Source of the DNA: Scalesia atractyloides
Lineage: Eukaryota > Streptophyta > Magnoliopsida > Asterales > Asteraceae
Direction: 5' to 3'
DNA length: 64,000 bases
NCBI GenBank assembly: GCA_947069175.1
Contig: CAMTDV010000023.1
Location: 87,389,563 to 87,453,562, forward strand
The notes under the pieces were generated by a model that made no database searches, was not told where the DNA came from, and was given only the letters and a program-made list of their open reading frames with translations. How positions within the stretch are numbered: position 1 is the first letter of the stretch; each line of letters begins with the position of its first letter. Shown here piece after piece: positions 32,636 to 44,130 of this stretch. The position numbers and the translations under genes were made by a program.

Positions 32636-35444
32636 ATGGCTTACGTTGTTAATGCTAAACGGGATGTTATTGAACTTAAGGATGTTCCAGTGGTGCGTGA
32701 TTTTCCTGATGCGTTTCTTAGATAATCTACCAAATGTGCCACCAGATAGGTAAGTTGAATTCCAAATTGTTCATGCTAGGAGCTATATCTATTGCTAATG
32801 AGACCTATCATATGGCTCTATCAGAAATAACGGAACTCATGGCCCAGTTACAAGGCCATTTTGATAAGGAGTTTATTCGAACAAGTGTTTCTCCATGGGG
32901 TGCTGAAGTTCTTTTTGTTAAAAAGAAATATAGTAGCATGTAAATCTTCATCTACTATTGTGAGTTGAATTAGTTGAAAGTGAAGAATAAATACTTGAAA
33001 CCGAAGATCAAATATATGTTTCACCAGCTCTAAGGAGTTAGTTAGTTTTGGAGAATTGACCTTAGGTTAGGATATCACCATTTGAAGGTAAGGGAGCAAA
33101 TTGTTCCCAAGACAACCTTTTGTACTCGTTATTAATGTTACAAATTCCCTATGATGCCATTTGGGTTAACAAACGTCCAGCAATATTTATGGATTTAAGG
33201 AATCAGGTGCGCGACCCATGCTTAATCGATCGGTCATTGTATTTTATGGTAACATTCTCATTCATTCTAAAATTGACCATGAACATGCTTGTTATCTTAA
33301 AGAGGTTCTAGAGACCTTGAGTAAGGAAAAGTTGTATGCTAAATTCTCTAAGTGTGGGGAAGTCAAACTCATGGGTCATGTAATTAATCCGAGTTGTATT
33401 ATGGTTGACCTAAGCAAGGTTGAAATTGTTATGAATTGAATTTCTCCCACGTCACCTTCTAAGATTCATACTTTTCTTGGATTAGCAAACTATTATGAGA
33501 GGTTTATTCAAGACTCCTCAAATATAGCCTTATCAATAACCAAGTTAACAAAAAAAGATGTTAAATTTCTTTGAGGAATGAATCAGGAGAGTGCCTTCCA
33601 AATATTGAAATAGAAGTTGACACAAGCTCCATTTTTTGCCCGACCGGATGGTAGTGAAGACTTGGTTGTATATTTAGAATCTTCTATCAAGGGTTAGGGT
33701 GTGTCTTGATACAGCATGGTAGGGTGACAACCTATGCCCCTCGACAACTAAAATCTCATGAGACAAACTATCCTACACATGATTTGGAGTTAAAAGCAAT
33801 GGTGTTTGCCTTGAAGATTTGGAGACACTAATTGTATGGCGTTAAATTTACGATTATTACCGAGCACAAAAGTTTGATGTATTTCTTTCGATAAAAAAGG
33901 AGTTGAACATGTGGTAGAATAGGTGGTTAGAATTAATCAAAGACTATGACTATGACATAATGTATAATCCTGGTAGGGCAAATGTGATGGCCATGCATTA
34001 AGTTGGAATGAGAAACTGAAGCCTATTCATGTGAAATCCAACAAGTTTGTTTTGAAGCTCGACCCAAATGAAGACTTATAGGTAGAATGGATTATGAAGG
34101 AACATATGTAGGGACATGAAAAGTTTTTGGAAGACAATGGCCAGGTATATAGTTAAGTAGTGGGCTAATTTGGATACCTTGGTATGGGGGATTCGGAAAT
34201 AAGACTATGGACGAAGACCATAAAACACGATACTAGATTCACCTAAGGCAAATAAAATGTATCATGACATATGGAAAAATTTTTGGTGGCCAGGATTAAG
34301 TGTGAGATAATGAGTGTGTGAGTAAACGTTCGACCTGTCTCTAGGTAAGTAGTCGAGCATTAGAAGCCCTATGGTATAATCTATCCTTTGGAGATACCCG
34401 AATGGAAATAGTAACATCTTACAATGGATTTTATAACCAAACTACCTCGCACAACTAAGGGTCATGACACCTTTTGGGTAGTGGTTGATAGATTGACTAA
34501 AAGTGCTCATTTTCTATCGCTCAATTATACTTTTATGTCATTAAAGCTTATGAAATTATTTATACGAGAAATTGTTGCTAGGCACGAGGTACCAATATCT
34601 GATGTATATGATAAGGATACGCATTTCATATGCAAGTTTTGGATAAAAAAATTACCCCCCTAAAAAATATAATCAATTGTAAAGGAATATCCAAACCCTT
34701 GAGGACATGTATTATTTATTTGGTGGTAGCTAGGATGACCATTTATAGTTAGCATGATTTTCATATGATAATAGTTATCATGCTTCATCGAAATGCGACT
34801 TATTAAATGTCGTATGGACGGAGATGTAGGACACCTATTTGGTGGGGCTCTATTGGACAAAGGCATTTGAGAAGTTTGGAAGTCGTAAAAGAAAAAAACC
34901 AATTCAACTCTTAAAATCAAAGCTTGTATGTAAGCAGCCCAAGACAGACATAAATCAGATGCCGATAAAAGGAGTAGACCAATTGGTTTGCGGTTGGTGA
35001 TCTGGTTATGCTACAACTTTCTCTATAGAAGGGCATTATTAGATTTCATAAATGTGGAAAATTGAGTCCAACATTTGTTAGACCATTCAGGATATTAGCT
35101 CGTGTAAGTAAGGCTAGAGTTCTTGAAGAGCTTAGTAGCCTACATGCTACCTTTCAAGTGTCTCACCTTAGGAAGCGTTTGGCTGAACAGGAGGCTCATG
35201 TGCCTTTTGATGATATTAGGTTAATGAACAATTGAATTAAATCGAGGAGCCTATTGCAAGAATTGACAGGAAGGAGAAATAACTTCAAAACAAAGTTATT
35301 AAACTAGTGAAGGTGCAATGGAAACATAGAAAGGGCTCTGAAACTACATGGGAATCTGAGAATAACATGATGAGATTGCATTTGCATTGATTCATCATAT
35401 AACAAGATTTGGGGAAAAAAATCCTATTGTAAGGAGGGAAGACT
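32636..35444 (+). pseudogene. 5'-truncated Ty3/gypsy chromovirus pol remnant
   Basis: The plus strand begins inside pol at the protease-RT linker (AYVVNAKRDVIELKDVPVVRDFPD). It runs through RT (SVSPWGAEVLFVKKK at about 32885, MPF(G) and FYGNILIHSKIDHEH near 33230), RNase H (33600-34010, with a WWLELIKDYDYD-like segment in broken frame), integrase (34424-34663, MDFITKLPRTTKGHDTFW with the first catalytic Asp present) and a C-terminal region (FQVSHLRKRL near 35160). Stops and frameshifts are frequent. No gag or protease remains upstream. The family is related to, but clearly older than, the element at 12191-22974. Confidence 0.8.
35431..35444 (+). promoter_or_regulatory. Polypurine tract of the truncated chromovirus
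   Basis: AAGGAGGGAAGACT lies directly before the LTR start TGTAAAATCCCG. Confidence 0.7.
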
Positions 35445-35669
35445 TGTAAAATCCCGTATTCCCCCAACCCTATGTTGTATAGTTTGTATAACTTTGTACG
35501 GGGTAATCTATTTCAAAGCCTAAACAAATTTTGAAAGTACATTTTACGATATAGCAATTCCATTAGCCTAAACAAATTTGACCTTCTTAACGAAAGTCGG
35601 TTCACCTTCCATCCATTAATCATAACAGGCTTTGATCTATTGTCACGAGCATTCCATTCCCATAACAAT

Positions 35670-36136
35670 TGCAAACACAAGACGGAAGGCATTTATAAGG
35701 TGAGGTTAAACTTTTCGATAGTGCTATCAGGAAACGGGATACCGCATGAATTTTTTTTGTTGCAACATTTCTTGTGTAAACAAGGTTAAAGGAACAACAT
35801 GGCTATTTACATCGGTACCGAACACGCCATTCAAATATAATCAAGGTACTTTCTTGGCTCTTTGATATCGGTTGGTTATCATTATGGGTTCGAGAATGGA
35901 AAGATGGTAATTACTAGGTCTGAGACATAATGCAAACACAGCGGAAGCATTATAGGTGAGGTTAACTTTCGTTGCTATAGAAGGATCGCATGAATTTTTT
36001 GTTGCAACATTTCTTGGTGACAGGTAAGGAACAGGTATTATCGTACCGATCGCCATTCAATATAATCAGGTAGTTCTGCTTTGAATCGGTTGTTCATATG
36101 GTTCGAGATGGAAGATGGAATTACTAGGTCTGAGAG
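35670..36136. repeat. Tandem duplication with length-compressed second unit
   Basis: Unit one (about 35670-35930) and unit two (35931-36136) align throughout, from TGCAAACACA to TTACTAGGTCTGAGA. Unit two is about 20% shorter, mostly by single-base losses at homopolymers and dinucleotides. See findings for the assembly-error reading. Confidence 0.8.
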
Positions 36137-37497
36137 AATCGATCTTGTGTAGTATGTCATGTGGTGCAAAGTAACGGTTCTAAGGTTGGAGGGTTGTATG
36201 TGATATATTGGGTAAGGTAAGTTATAGGGAGTTATGTAAATCTCTAATGGGTAGGGGTTATGGTTGGTATGGGAACATGTTAATAGGAAGGTCATGTGAG
36301 TCCAAAGGTGGTTGATTGGGGAAGTTGAGGGTGGCCAATGGTAGGGTTAATCGGGTGTGAACGAAGGTCAAATCGGGGTGTTGTGGTCAGGTTGAGTTCG
36401 GTTTAGCATGAGGTTTGATTTAAGTAACCACACTGCTATATTTTGGTACAAGTTGTGTTTAACGACCACCAATATAAGGGCAACCATGTTTGACTGATAA
36501 CATGTATATGTAAACACACACGTAGGTCGCAGATTAATGAACCCTTTAAGATACTATTAGGAACTTAAATTTATGAACCAGTATGAAAACTTAGGGTTCT
36601 AGTGGCGTTGTAAGGTCCTTGAGTGGGTGCACCTCAATAGGATCTCCTAACTTACTATGAAGCAAATACTACGTGAATGTGAGTTATATGATCCCCTTTC
36701 TTATAGTTTTCGGGTGACATGTATGCTTAGCCTACGAACGAATTTGGTTATATGCTTACGTAACGGTGTGTATAATATGTGTTACCTCTTAAAAATCATA
36801 GTATGAGTGAATGGTTTTCAAACAACCAGATTATACATGTTAGACATTATGAATATGTTGTGCTTGATGAGATTACATGGATATGCAATGGGTATTGGTT
36901 GTGTGCTAGGTTATGTCACTGGCCTTGGGCTATGTTATCGATGCACTTGCCATGTGGCCATGCAACAAGGAATGAAGTCTTATACGAATGTAAGCCTATT
37001 AGTTATAGGTAGTTGTTGATACTCCTAATAATTGAATGCTATGTGAAAGGTTTATGAGATGAATGTGCTCATTAATTGTATGGTGTTATTAGGAAAAAAT
37101 TTGTTTACCATTAAATGTGGTTTTGTTTTAAAGACTAAAACTATAATTCACTTAGTATTACTGATTTTTAGCATACATGTCAATTTGAGCAGATACATAT
37201 TAGTTGATTATAAGTTCCCTTTTGACATGGACAGGACAACTACCTGGGCATTCTAAACTAGCATTCATTATGGGCATAGACTATCATTTTCCTTTTAAAC
37301 GCTTTTTGTGTTTATTATTTGAATTCACAATTTGGGATTTGGATCTTATTACTTTGTGTTCCTGCTGCTTAATTTTATATCGGTTTAAGAACTATGAATT
37401 CTGTGATTTGGACCTTACATGACCTTGCTAAGGTTGTGCTCACTGTCCATGTGCTGCTTCTAGTTGAGCCTAAAGTGGTCCTCACTGTACTAAACAT

Positions 37498-37499
<2 letters not shown>

Positions 37500-37527
<28 letters not shown>
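37500..37527. repeat. Poly-T run of 28
   Basis: Uninterrupted T tract near the right end of the truncated chromovirus LTR. Confidence 0.95.
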
Positions 37528-37530
<3 letters not shown>

Positions 37531-38015
37531 TAAGGGCTCAACCTTTAGCCACCTAAGCCGGCCTGTGAGTACGTGACAAGACGTGAGTGACTCGTTTTAG
37601 TATATGTCTATTTTGGAGAGTGTTGATTTACTGTATCTATTATTATTTTTTACTTTTTAGTCAACTTGTTTATTTCAAGAATTTTTCCGGTGTATAATTT
37701 GAGACTTGTCTCACCAACATAGTTGTAGATCCTTTTTAGAATATCTCCTAGCTTTTTTCCAACAAGAACTTTTTAAATGAAGAAGAGAAACCTTTCACGA
37801 TGCATCTATTAGAGGTTCACTTTTTTAAATTTTCAAACTTAACATAGATAATTAAAACTGAACGCAAAATGTAGACATAAGGTTAATTACCAGATGCAAC
37901 CATTTTATTCAAGTTGATTATTATCATGAAAATAAAACCATTGTGTCTCACTTATTCATTTGCCCTTGCCTCTTGGTACTAAAACACATAACAAGATGCT
38001 TCATATTTTGCATAA

Positions 38016-39525
38016 TCAGATCCTGAAAACCACCATAAAAAATCCCAATTAGTAAGAAGGCAAACGATAATGTAAACTTCAAAAAGAGAAATGAGTTCAA
38101 TAATAGAAAGTTCGAATTCATACTGATGGTAGTCGATGTTTACTCTACCAAGAGTAGGACGGGCAATCTTCGCAAACGCCTCTTGGGAAAGTACAAGGTC
38201 ATTCGCTAAGCATGTCTTGATTCAATAACCATGACATCAACAGTGTTTCCGGTGCATGCGTCACGGATGGCTTTGTTTGTTCCACTGATGCAGCGTATTC
38301 GGTACTTCCTTCCACATGCTCTTCCATTGGCAAACAGGCTGCTATGCAGTTTTGCAACCATGACACCTTGATCTTTTGAACCGAAACATCTTGATGCTAA
38401 AAGTGATCAATATAAAGTTCAAATTAACTAGGATATCGTTTCTTAAGATTTTTTAAGTCTAAAAGAAAAATAACATAAACCAGCAAAAAAAAAGAAAAAG
38501 ATTAAGTAAACAAAAATAAACCAAATCTAGAAATAACAAAAAAGCGGTTCAAAGAAAATAACAATTATGAAGATGTTCCAAAATGATAATTAATTTTTTA
38601 TTTCTACGTGTGTTCTTTTTATGCTTCTAATTTCCTAGCTTTCTGGCCAGAATAATTGCTTATAAAAACAACTCTTTAGGCTTTTTATTAGACGTACGGA
38701 TCCACCAATTAGGGTTGCCTGCAAATTAAACCAACACCAACAAAAACTTGTTCATATATATTCATTAAGAAGATAAATATGTTTGTCAACCTGTTAATAA
38801 ACACTATCAGAAGGAGCTTCATGGTCTTGTCCGTTCATTAAAAAAATGAACATGTTGTTTGTGTTCGTTGGTTAATTTTAGGTAATAAACACATTCAAAT
38901 GTAGTACAAACATTAATGAACGACCATTAACACAAATGAACACACAAGCACACAAGCAACTGATTTTTAACAGACTCTTTCATTACAAAACTTACATAGA
39001 TCCAACCAAAATATACTAACCTAATTATCCAAACATATTTGGCATAATCTTGTTAAAAGGTATGTACTATACAATATACTAATATTTATTAAGTATTTTG
39101 TTAGCGGAAATTTTGAAGTATTTAGATAAAATATAAAATTTTAAAACCTATTACTATCAAACATAAACAAACACAAACAGACATGAATGAACAAACATAA
39201 ATCGACATGTTATCGAACACTCATTCACGGACATAAATGAATGAACATGACCTTTGTTCATATTCGTTAATTTAGCTAAACAAACATGATTCTTGTCAGT
39301 CTTGTTCATTTTAATTTAATGAGCGAACACAAACGAACTTCCCGCTGAATGAATCACAAACTGTTGATTTAATCGTTCATTTACTGCCCTACCCCCAGTC
39401 TTGCAAAGTCTAAGAAATTACTTACGAACATAAGGTGGGCTGTCTACGACTGCTTGAAGGCCATGGACAGCTGAGTTGAGACAAACCATGGTAATGAAGA
39501 TTAGAGCTTTTGTTACCACACCCAT
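38016..39525 (-). pseudogene. EG45-like (plant natriuretic peptide-like) gene, frameshifted copy
   Basis: This is the paralogue of the gene at 46033-47098 with the same three-exon structure. Exon 1 is 39525-39426 (33 codons: signal peptide MGVVTKALIFITMVC... then SPPYV, donor GTAAGT). Exon 2 is 38396-38124. Exon 3 starts at 38022 with the stop at 38018-38016. Exon 2 encodes CFGSKDQGVMVA, ACGRKYRIRCISGTN and LVLSQEAFAKIARP, the double-psi beta-barrel signature. It is 4 nt shorter than its paralogue near 38218-38230, which shifts the frame and gives a stop soon after VMVIESRHA. Family members are secreted, expansin-related proteins without expansin catalytic context. This copy is probably dead unless the deletion is a sequencing error. 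A TATA box lies at 39617-39611. Confidence 0.8.
38800..39385. repeat. GAACA/TGTTC-rich dispersed repeat in intron 1 of the frameshifted EG45-like gene
   Basis: The sequence is dominated by variants of AATGAACAAACA and TGTTCATTCGT on both strands, with a central unique part. It looks like an old MITE insertion in the intron, which is longer than in the intact paralogue. Ends were not resolved. Confidence 0.4.
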
Positions 39526-39607
39526 CTTTGATATGTATAACACTATTATAGTATGTTTTTTTATAGCTGGTTTACCTTTTTCTGGTGAGGACAAGCACAT
39601 AAAACTT

Positions 39608-40030
39608 TCCTTTTATAGATGTCATGCTTCTTGAATTCATATAAGTACGAAAGTCTTATCAAAAAGGGCAGGTGGCTCATGGCTGGCATGGCGAGGCGTC
39701 AAAGGCGGAACCATAATTTCTTAGTTAGAGACATATCATAAGATAATGTTATGTAACCCATATAAAAAAACCAAAAAGGTCCAACGTTCGAAAGGTCATC
39801 AGACCTTCTTGACCCTCCCCTTATTCCGTCTCTACGAGTGTCAAGAAGCACATAAAAACTTACTTTTTATGGATGGAAAGTCCTGGAATGGAGGCTAACA
39901 AGATGTTTTATTAAGTCAAAGAAGACCGGAGTAATAATGATGGTTGGTGGCTGGGAACACGACGGATGTGCATGGCCGGAGTTATTTTTGTTGGGATTAA
40001 ACCATCCACGTTTATTTTTTTGATTTTGTC
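39608..40030 (-). promoter_or_regulatory. Duplicated upstream region of the EG45-like genes
   Basis: Blocks around the TATA box (CACATAAAACTTTCCTTTTATAG) and at 39905-40030 (GAGTAATAATGATGG, CCATCCACG) recur upstream of the intact gene at 47150-47345. So the duplication included the promoter and about 400 bp beyond. Between the blocks, 39640-39830 is unique. Confidence 0.6.
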
Positions 40031-40207
40031 CTCTTTTTTTTCTTTTTCTTCTTTAGACTTCTGGTAGCTATTATCATTAAAGGTTTTATCAACTTCCATC
40101 CGTTGCATAGAAAAATGGCACCAAATTTTCACAAACGAATAAGAACATCTACACCAAACCAAATAGAGATCTGGCCATGCATACCATTCCTACGTCTCAT
40201 TTGTTCC

Positions 40208-41640
40208 TTAATACACCACTATTAATTTCATTTTACTCTTGGCTGAATTAACAAAATTTGTAGCTTTTCCGAACGAATTCGAAATATTTTGGCTGAGTCT
40301 TTTTTTTGAGGATGGTTTTCCTCTGGCTTGTGGAGGTAGAATGGGTAGTTTGAAGTTTTTCCAGGTGTTCTCTTCACTGCATCCCTTTTGCGTCGCCTAA
40401 CATGTGCCAGCTTTAGCAGTCTATCCTCCCGCCTATCCTGCTCAAGACGGAACTTGTGAACTGATTAAAAAAAGATATTTGAGAAAATAACAACTGCTTT
40501 ATACCCAGCCAGTGATGTGGCATAGTTCCAATGAATGATTTTCTAAACTCCCTGCATTCAAACTACAGTTGAAGAATGCTCAGCTAAAGATAATATCAAT
40601 AATTTAGCACTCACTTTTTATATACCAAACTTATGTTGTGAAATAAATACATCTCCAGGTTGGCGTCTATTAAGAGCATGAACATCAAGCTTATAATTAT
40701 GTTTTGAATTTAGTGTGGATTTGATTCATCGGATGGAGCTGCTTCAAGTTTCTATTGTTACATATATCAACTGTTAATAAACATAGAATATTTAAGATAG
40801 TATACTTTCCATGCTCAACATTAATTTGAAGTAAAAAAACAAATTCCCCGTTCCATCGTATACCAACCAAAGCTCAAATAACATGTAAGCTTCAAAATAC
40901 CTATATTTTCTACTCCAGAGGAGTATACCTGTTCGCCCCGCAAAAGCATAAAATGCAAAATGGCGTAAATCAACAGCTCTTGACACATCTGCAGATTACA
41001 TGCAAAATCATAGCTTCTATTTATAAAGAAATAAAAGATGTATATTTGAGGGTAATTAAAAACAAAAACTAAAATGCAATTCTTACTTCTTTCTCTCTTG
41101 CGCTTCCTCTATGTTGTTCGGCACTTTCCTCCGGTCCTGAACAATCCACATTTCCACTCAAGCATGTATCAGTTAGACCCCGGGGCCAAATAGTTTGGTA
41201 GTTGAAAAGAAAGTTCTCCACAAAAGGGCACTTCTCCACCTGCACAATAACACACAAAGATATGTAAAATGTGACAGCTTAACAATGTAGCAATGTGCAT
41301 AAAATCATGTTGCAAAATAATTAACTGTGGTAAGTTTGTTAGTATTAAGTGGTTGCCACAGATTACCAAGATGCTATTTCTTCAAAAGCAAAAAGTACAC
41401 CATCACAAGTTACAAGATCACACCGCTCTCATCCTTATTAAAAAAATCTAAGCCATCTCCATGTCAACCCGTATTTCTTTGATCTACCCTGACATGTTAG
41501 CGCTGCAATGCAAGCACCTGTATGCACCATGGGCCCTGCCTTCCCAACAATAAGAGATGATGACACAGAAGCAAGACTGTCAACAAGTCCACAGGTATAA
41601 GATAATATGACAATCACAAAACAAAGAATCCATTTCAAAG
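40208..41640 (-). pseudogene. FG-GAP repeat protein (NERD1-like) gene fragment, decayed
   Basis: Several minus-strand exons match, by recognition, the C-terminal part of a plant FG-GAP repeat membrane protein of the NERD1 type. 41239-41095 encodes VEKCPFVENFLFNYQTIW... with acceptor TGTGCAG and donor GTAAGA. 40988-40901 encodes SRAVDLRHFAFYAFAGRTG. About 40735-40651 encodes HNYKLDVHALNRRQPGD. 40562-40505 encodes ECREFRKSFIGTMPHHW. 40460-40208 encodes DRREDRLLKLAHVRRRKR and NYPFYLHKPEENHP. A further piece at 41610-41460 (SSLIVGKAGPMVHTGAC) probably belongs too. Frame breaks include a poly-A slip (8 T on the plus strand near 40300) after which the tail SFGKATNF...AKSK reads in another frame. 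No N-terminal exons were found upstream, so it is a 5'-truncated copy. Confidence 0.6.
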
Positions 41641-44101
41641 ATAAGAGCTCGAAAATATGGAATTCACTTCTAGTGCTTCAATTTTACTTAATATCTTGTT
41701 GTCTATGGGTGTTCTAAGGCTTAAGTGGATTAACTAACATATAATTAATTAAGATTCATACAGCAAACTAGGAATATGATCAAACCATAATTCCTGATAA
41801 CTTTAGGGCTTCAATACATTGCTTAGGTGTTTTGTTTTTTCTAGAAAGCTCTCGCTGGCTCTTCTGTCTGTGTCGTGCAGACATTGCCACGGGCAGACTG
41901 TTTATTTTTCTGAAGACGTTTCCTTAAAAAACATTTCCGCGAGTTCTTCTTGGTGCAGACTTGGGCCAGCCACTTCTAAGATATTTTAAGGTCTGCAGAG
42001 GGTTAAACACCACCACCCACACCACCGTCCATCACCACCACCGTCACCACCCACCACCGTCCATACACCACAAAACCATCGTCCACCACCACGCACCACC
42101 ACCGTCCAGCAGCAGACCACCACCACCCATCACCACCAGTTTATTTTAAAAATCTACATACGTTAAAAACAAATAGTGTTCTTAGTACAGACTGCAAAGG
42201 TTTGGTTCACTTTTTCTTTTATAGATGTCTGCAGATATGGCCACATAATACATACATTTTACCTCTTAAAAAAACAAACAAGACCTTAGTTTGAAAAAAA
42301 ATAATTCAAATACCTCTCAACATAATACATAGAAAATCAATTAGAATCCTAAATTAATGAAGCTTCTATTCTAGACTTTCCTACTTCACACAATTTTAAT
42401 AAAATACTAGTTAAACTATTCATCATTATAGCCTCCACTACATTTATTAAAGAGAAAAAAATAGCTACTGATCATGTACACTTTAACTTTTGGTTACGAT
42501 TCAATCAATTAATCACAAAATCATAGTCAATCACAGTTCATAAACAAAACTGATTCAACTCCATAACATCGAGAGCAAAATTGCAACACAAATCCTAACT
42601 AAACTAACCAACAAACAAACACGAATATTGTAGAGTTCATAACTTTCATAACCTAACCCTAACTAACTAACTAACTAACTGATAAACATAAATTCAGTAA
42701 CAGAACATGGTTAACAAAGAGAGGATTTGGATCATCTCTTTTTATAGACTTCTTTTCCTCTTTTCGTAAACAACTATCTATTCGTTCGTTCAAATCCAGC
42801 GAAATGATCTGTAAATAAATCCATATACTTCTTTTCCTCTTTTCATAAACCCTAGCAGATCTGAAGAACATACTATAATTATCCAGATTGTTGTACCTCT
42901 AGGTTAGGATTAATAATTCAGATATACACAAACCCTAGCTCGTTACAGGGTTTGATGGTGGGAGGGTTGAGTGTGACGGTTTGTTCGATAGGGGTTTGAT
43001 GGTGGAGGATGGTTTGAAGATTGGTGGGTTGAGCGTAATAGGTTTAATAGGCGAGGGTTTAAAGATCCGGATAGTTCGATAGTAAACGTTGACCCATAGT
43101 TGATCAGTAGTTGTGGAAAATTGATATACACTCTTTTCTATTTTTATAGTGATAAGCATCTAAAGAATTCCATGCATGAGATAAGGGGCTTTGTTTAAGC
43201 CAGTTAAATTAAAATGATTAAATATATAATTATATATACAACTCAGTAAATACAGTATACTTCAATGCAATACAAAAAGAATATATAATACAATACAATG
43301 CAGTGCAATACACTATATTACAATACAATACCATAAAATACTGGACACTGCAAAGCGATTTAACAAAAAAATAGTATTAGTAATACACAAAAATGAAACT
43401 TAGAAAAACATCGTAACCATCATGTCTAATAGTATATTACAATTAAAATGGTATATATCGGTTGTGATAAGTATTTAAAACAAAGCGAGTTTACAAGCTA
43501 ATTAAAATTAAAATGATATATATCGTTTGTGATAAGCCCTATTTAAAACAAAGCGATTTAACAAGCTAATTAAACATCGTCACCATCATGTCTAATGTCT
43601 AATAGTAATACACAAAAATGAAACTTAGAAAACACCATGTGCAAATGTAACAAAAAATATCCTCCAAAAAACACCATGTCACATGTAACAAAAAAATTAT
43701 CCTCCAAAAAAGATATAACTATATATGTCGGATATGAAATCGATAAACCATTTGGCTAATATCCATTCCTTCACAAACACGTGAATTTAATATCCAACCT
43801 GATGAGAAAAAAGAAAAGTTCATACACGGATGTGGGTACGCTTGTGAAAGTGATTTATCTTATGAACACTATGTCACTTTATAGTGTTACTTTGAGTCAT
43901 ATAAACATCCCTTTTTTATGTCATATAATTACATTCTAAACAAACCTTAACCATACATCTATAAAAAAAAATAATCAAGTGTTGCATTCTAAGAAATAAT
44001 GCTCTTAGAAATAAAAGAATTCTAAAAAAGCATCCAATCTAATTACTGCAAAACATCACATGCATCCTGGGAAAAAGAAAAAAAAACAGATCCTCTATTT
44101 G
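41641..44101. other. Intergenic DNA with low-complexity tracts
   Basis: No gene is supported. 42008-42140 is a (CCA)n-rich tract, 42656-42684 a CTAA repeat, and 43250-43330 an ACAAT/GCAAT repeat. 43440-43700 holds short tandem copies of an AATTAAAATG...TATATATCG...AACAAAGCGA unit and of CACCATGT...ATCCTCCAAAAAA. A Pro-rich minus-strand frame at 43159-42935 has no recognised relative. Confidence 0.6.
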
Positions 44102-44130
44102 ATGTAGCGGACTTGATAAGTCCGCTACAT
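44102..44130. repeat. Perfect 13-bp inverted repeat with a 3-nt loop
   Basis: ATGTAGCGGACTT, loop GAT, AAGTCCGCTACAT. Related single-arm copies (GATGAAGTAGCGGA, GATGAAGTAGCAGA) follow at about 44163 and 44250. Confidence 0.9.

Larger units (their letters stand above)
35445..37578 (+). repeat. 3' LTR of the truncated chromovirus (right end approximate)
   Basis: The left edge is set by the polypurine tract and TGTAAAATCCCGTATTC, the common start of chromovirus LTRs. The right edge is placed at GTACGTGACA (37578) because related LTRs end GTGACA; without a second LTR or target duplication this is tentative. It contains a noisy tandem duplication (35670-36136) and a 28-T run (37500-37527). Confidence 0.55.

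Noticed and set aside
42008..42140. His/Thr/Pro repeat protein
   Set aside because: It is a translated (CCA)n tract without gene signals.
43250..43330. Telomere or satellite array
   Set aside because: ACAAT/GCAAT units are short and irregular and do not match the plant telomere repeat.
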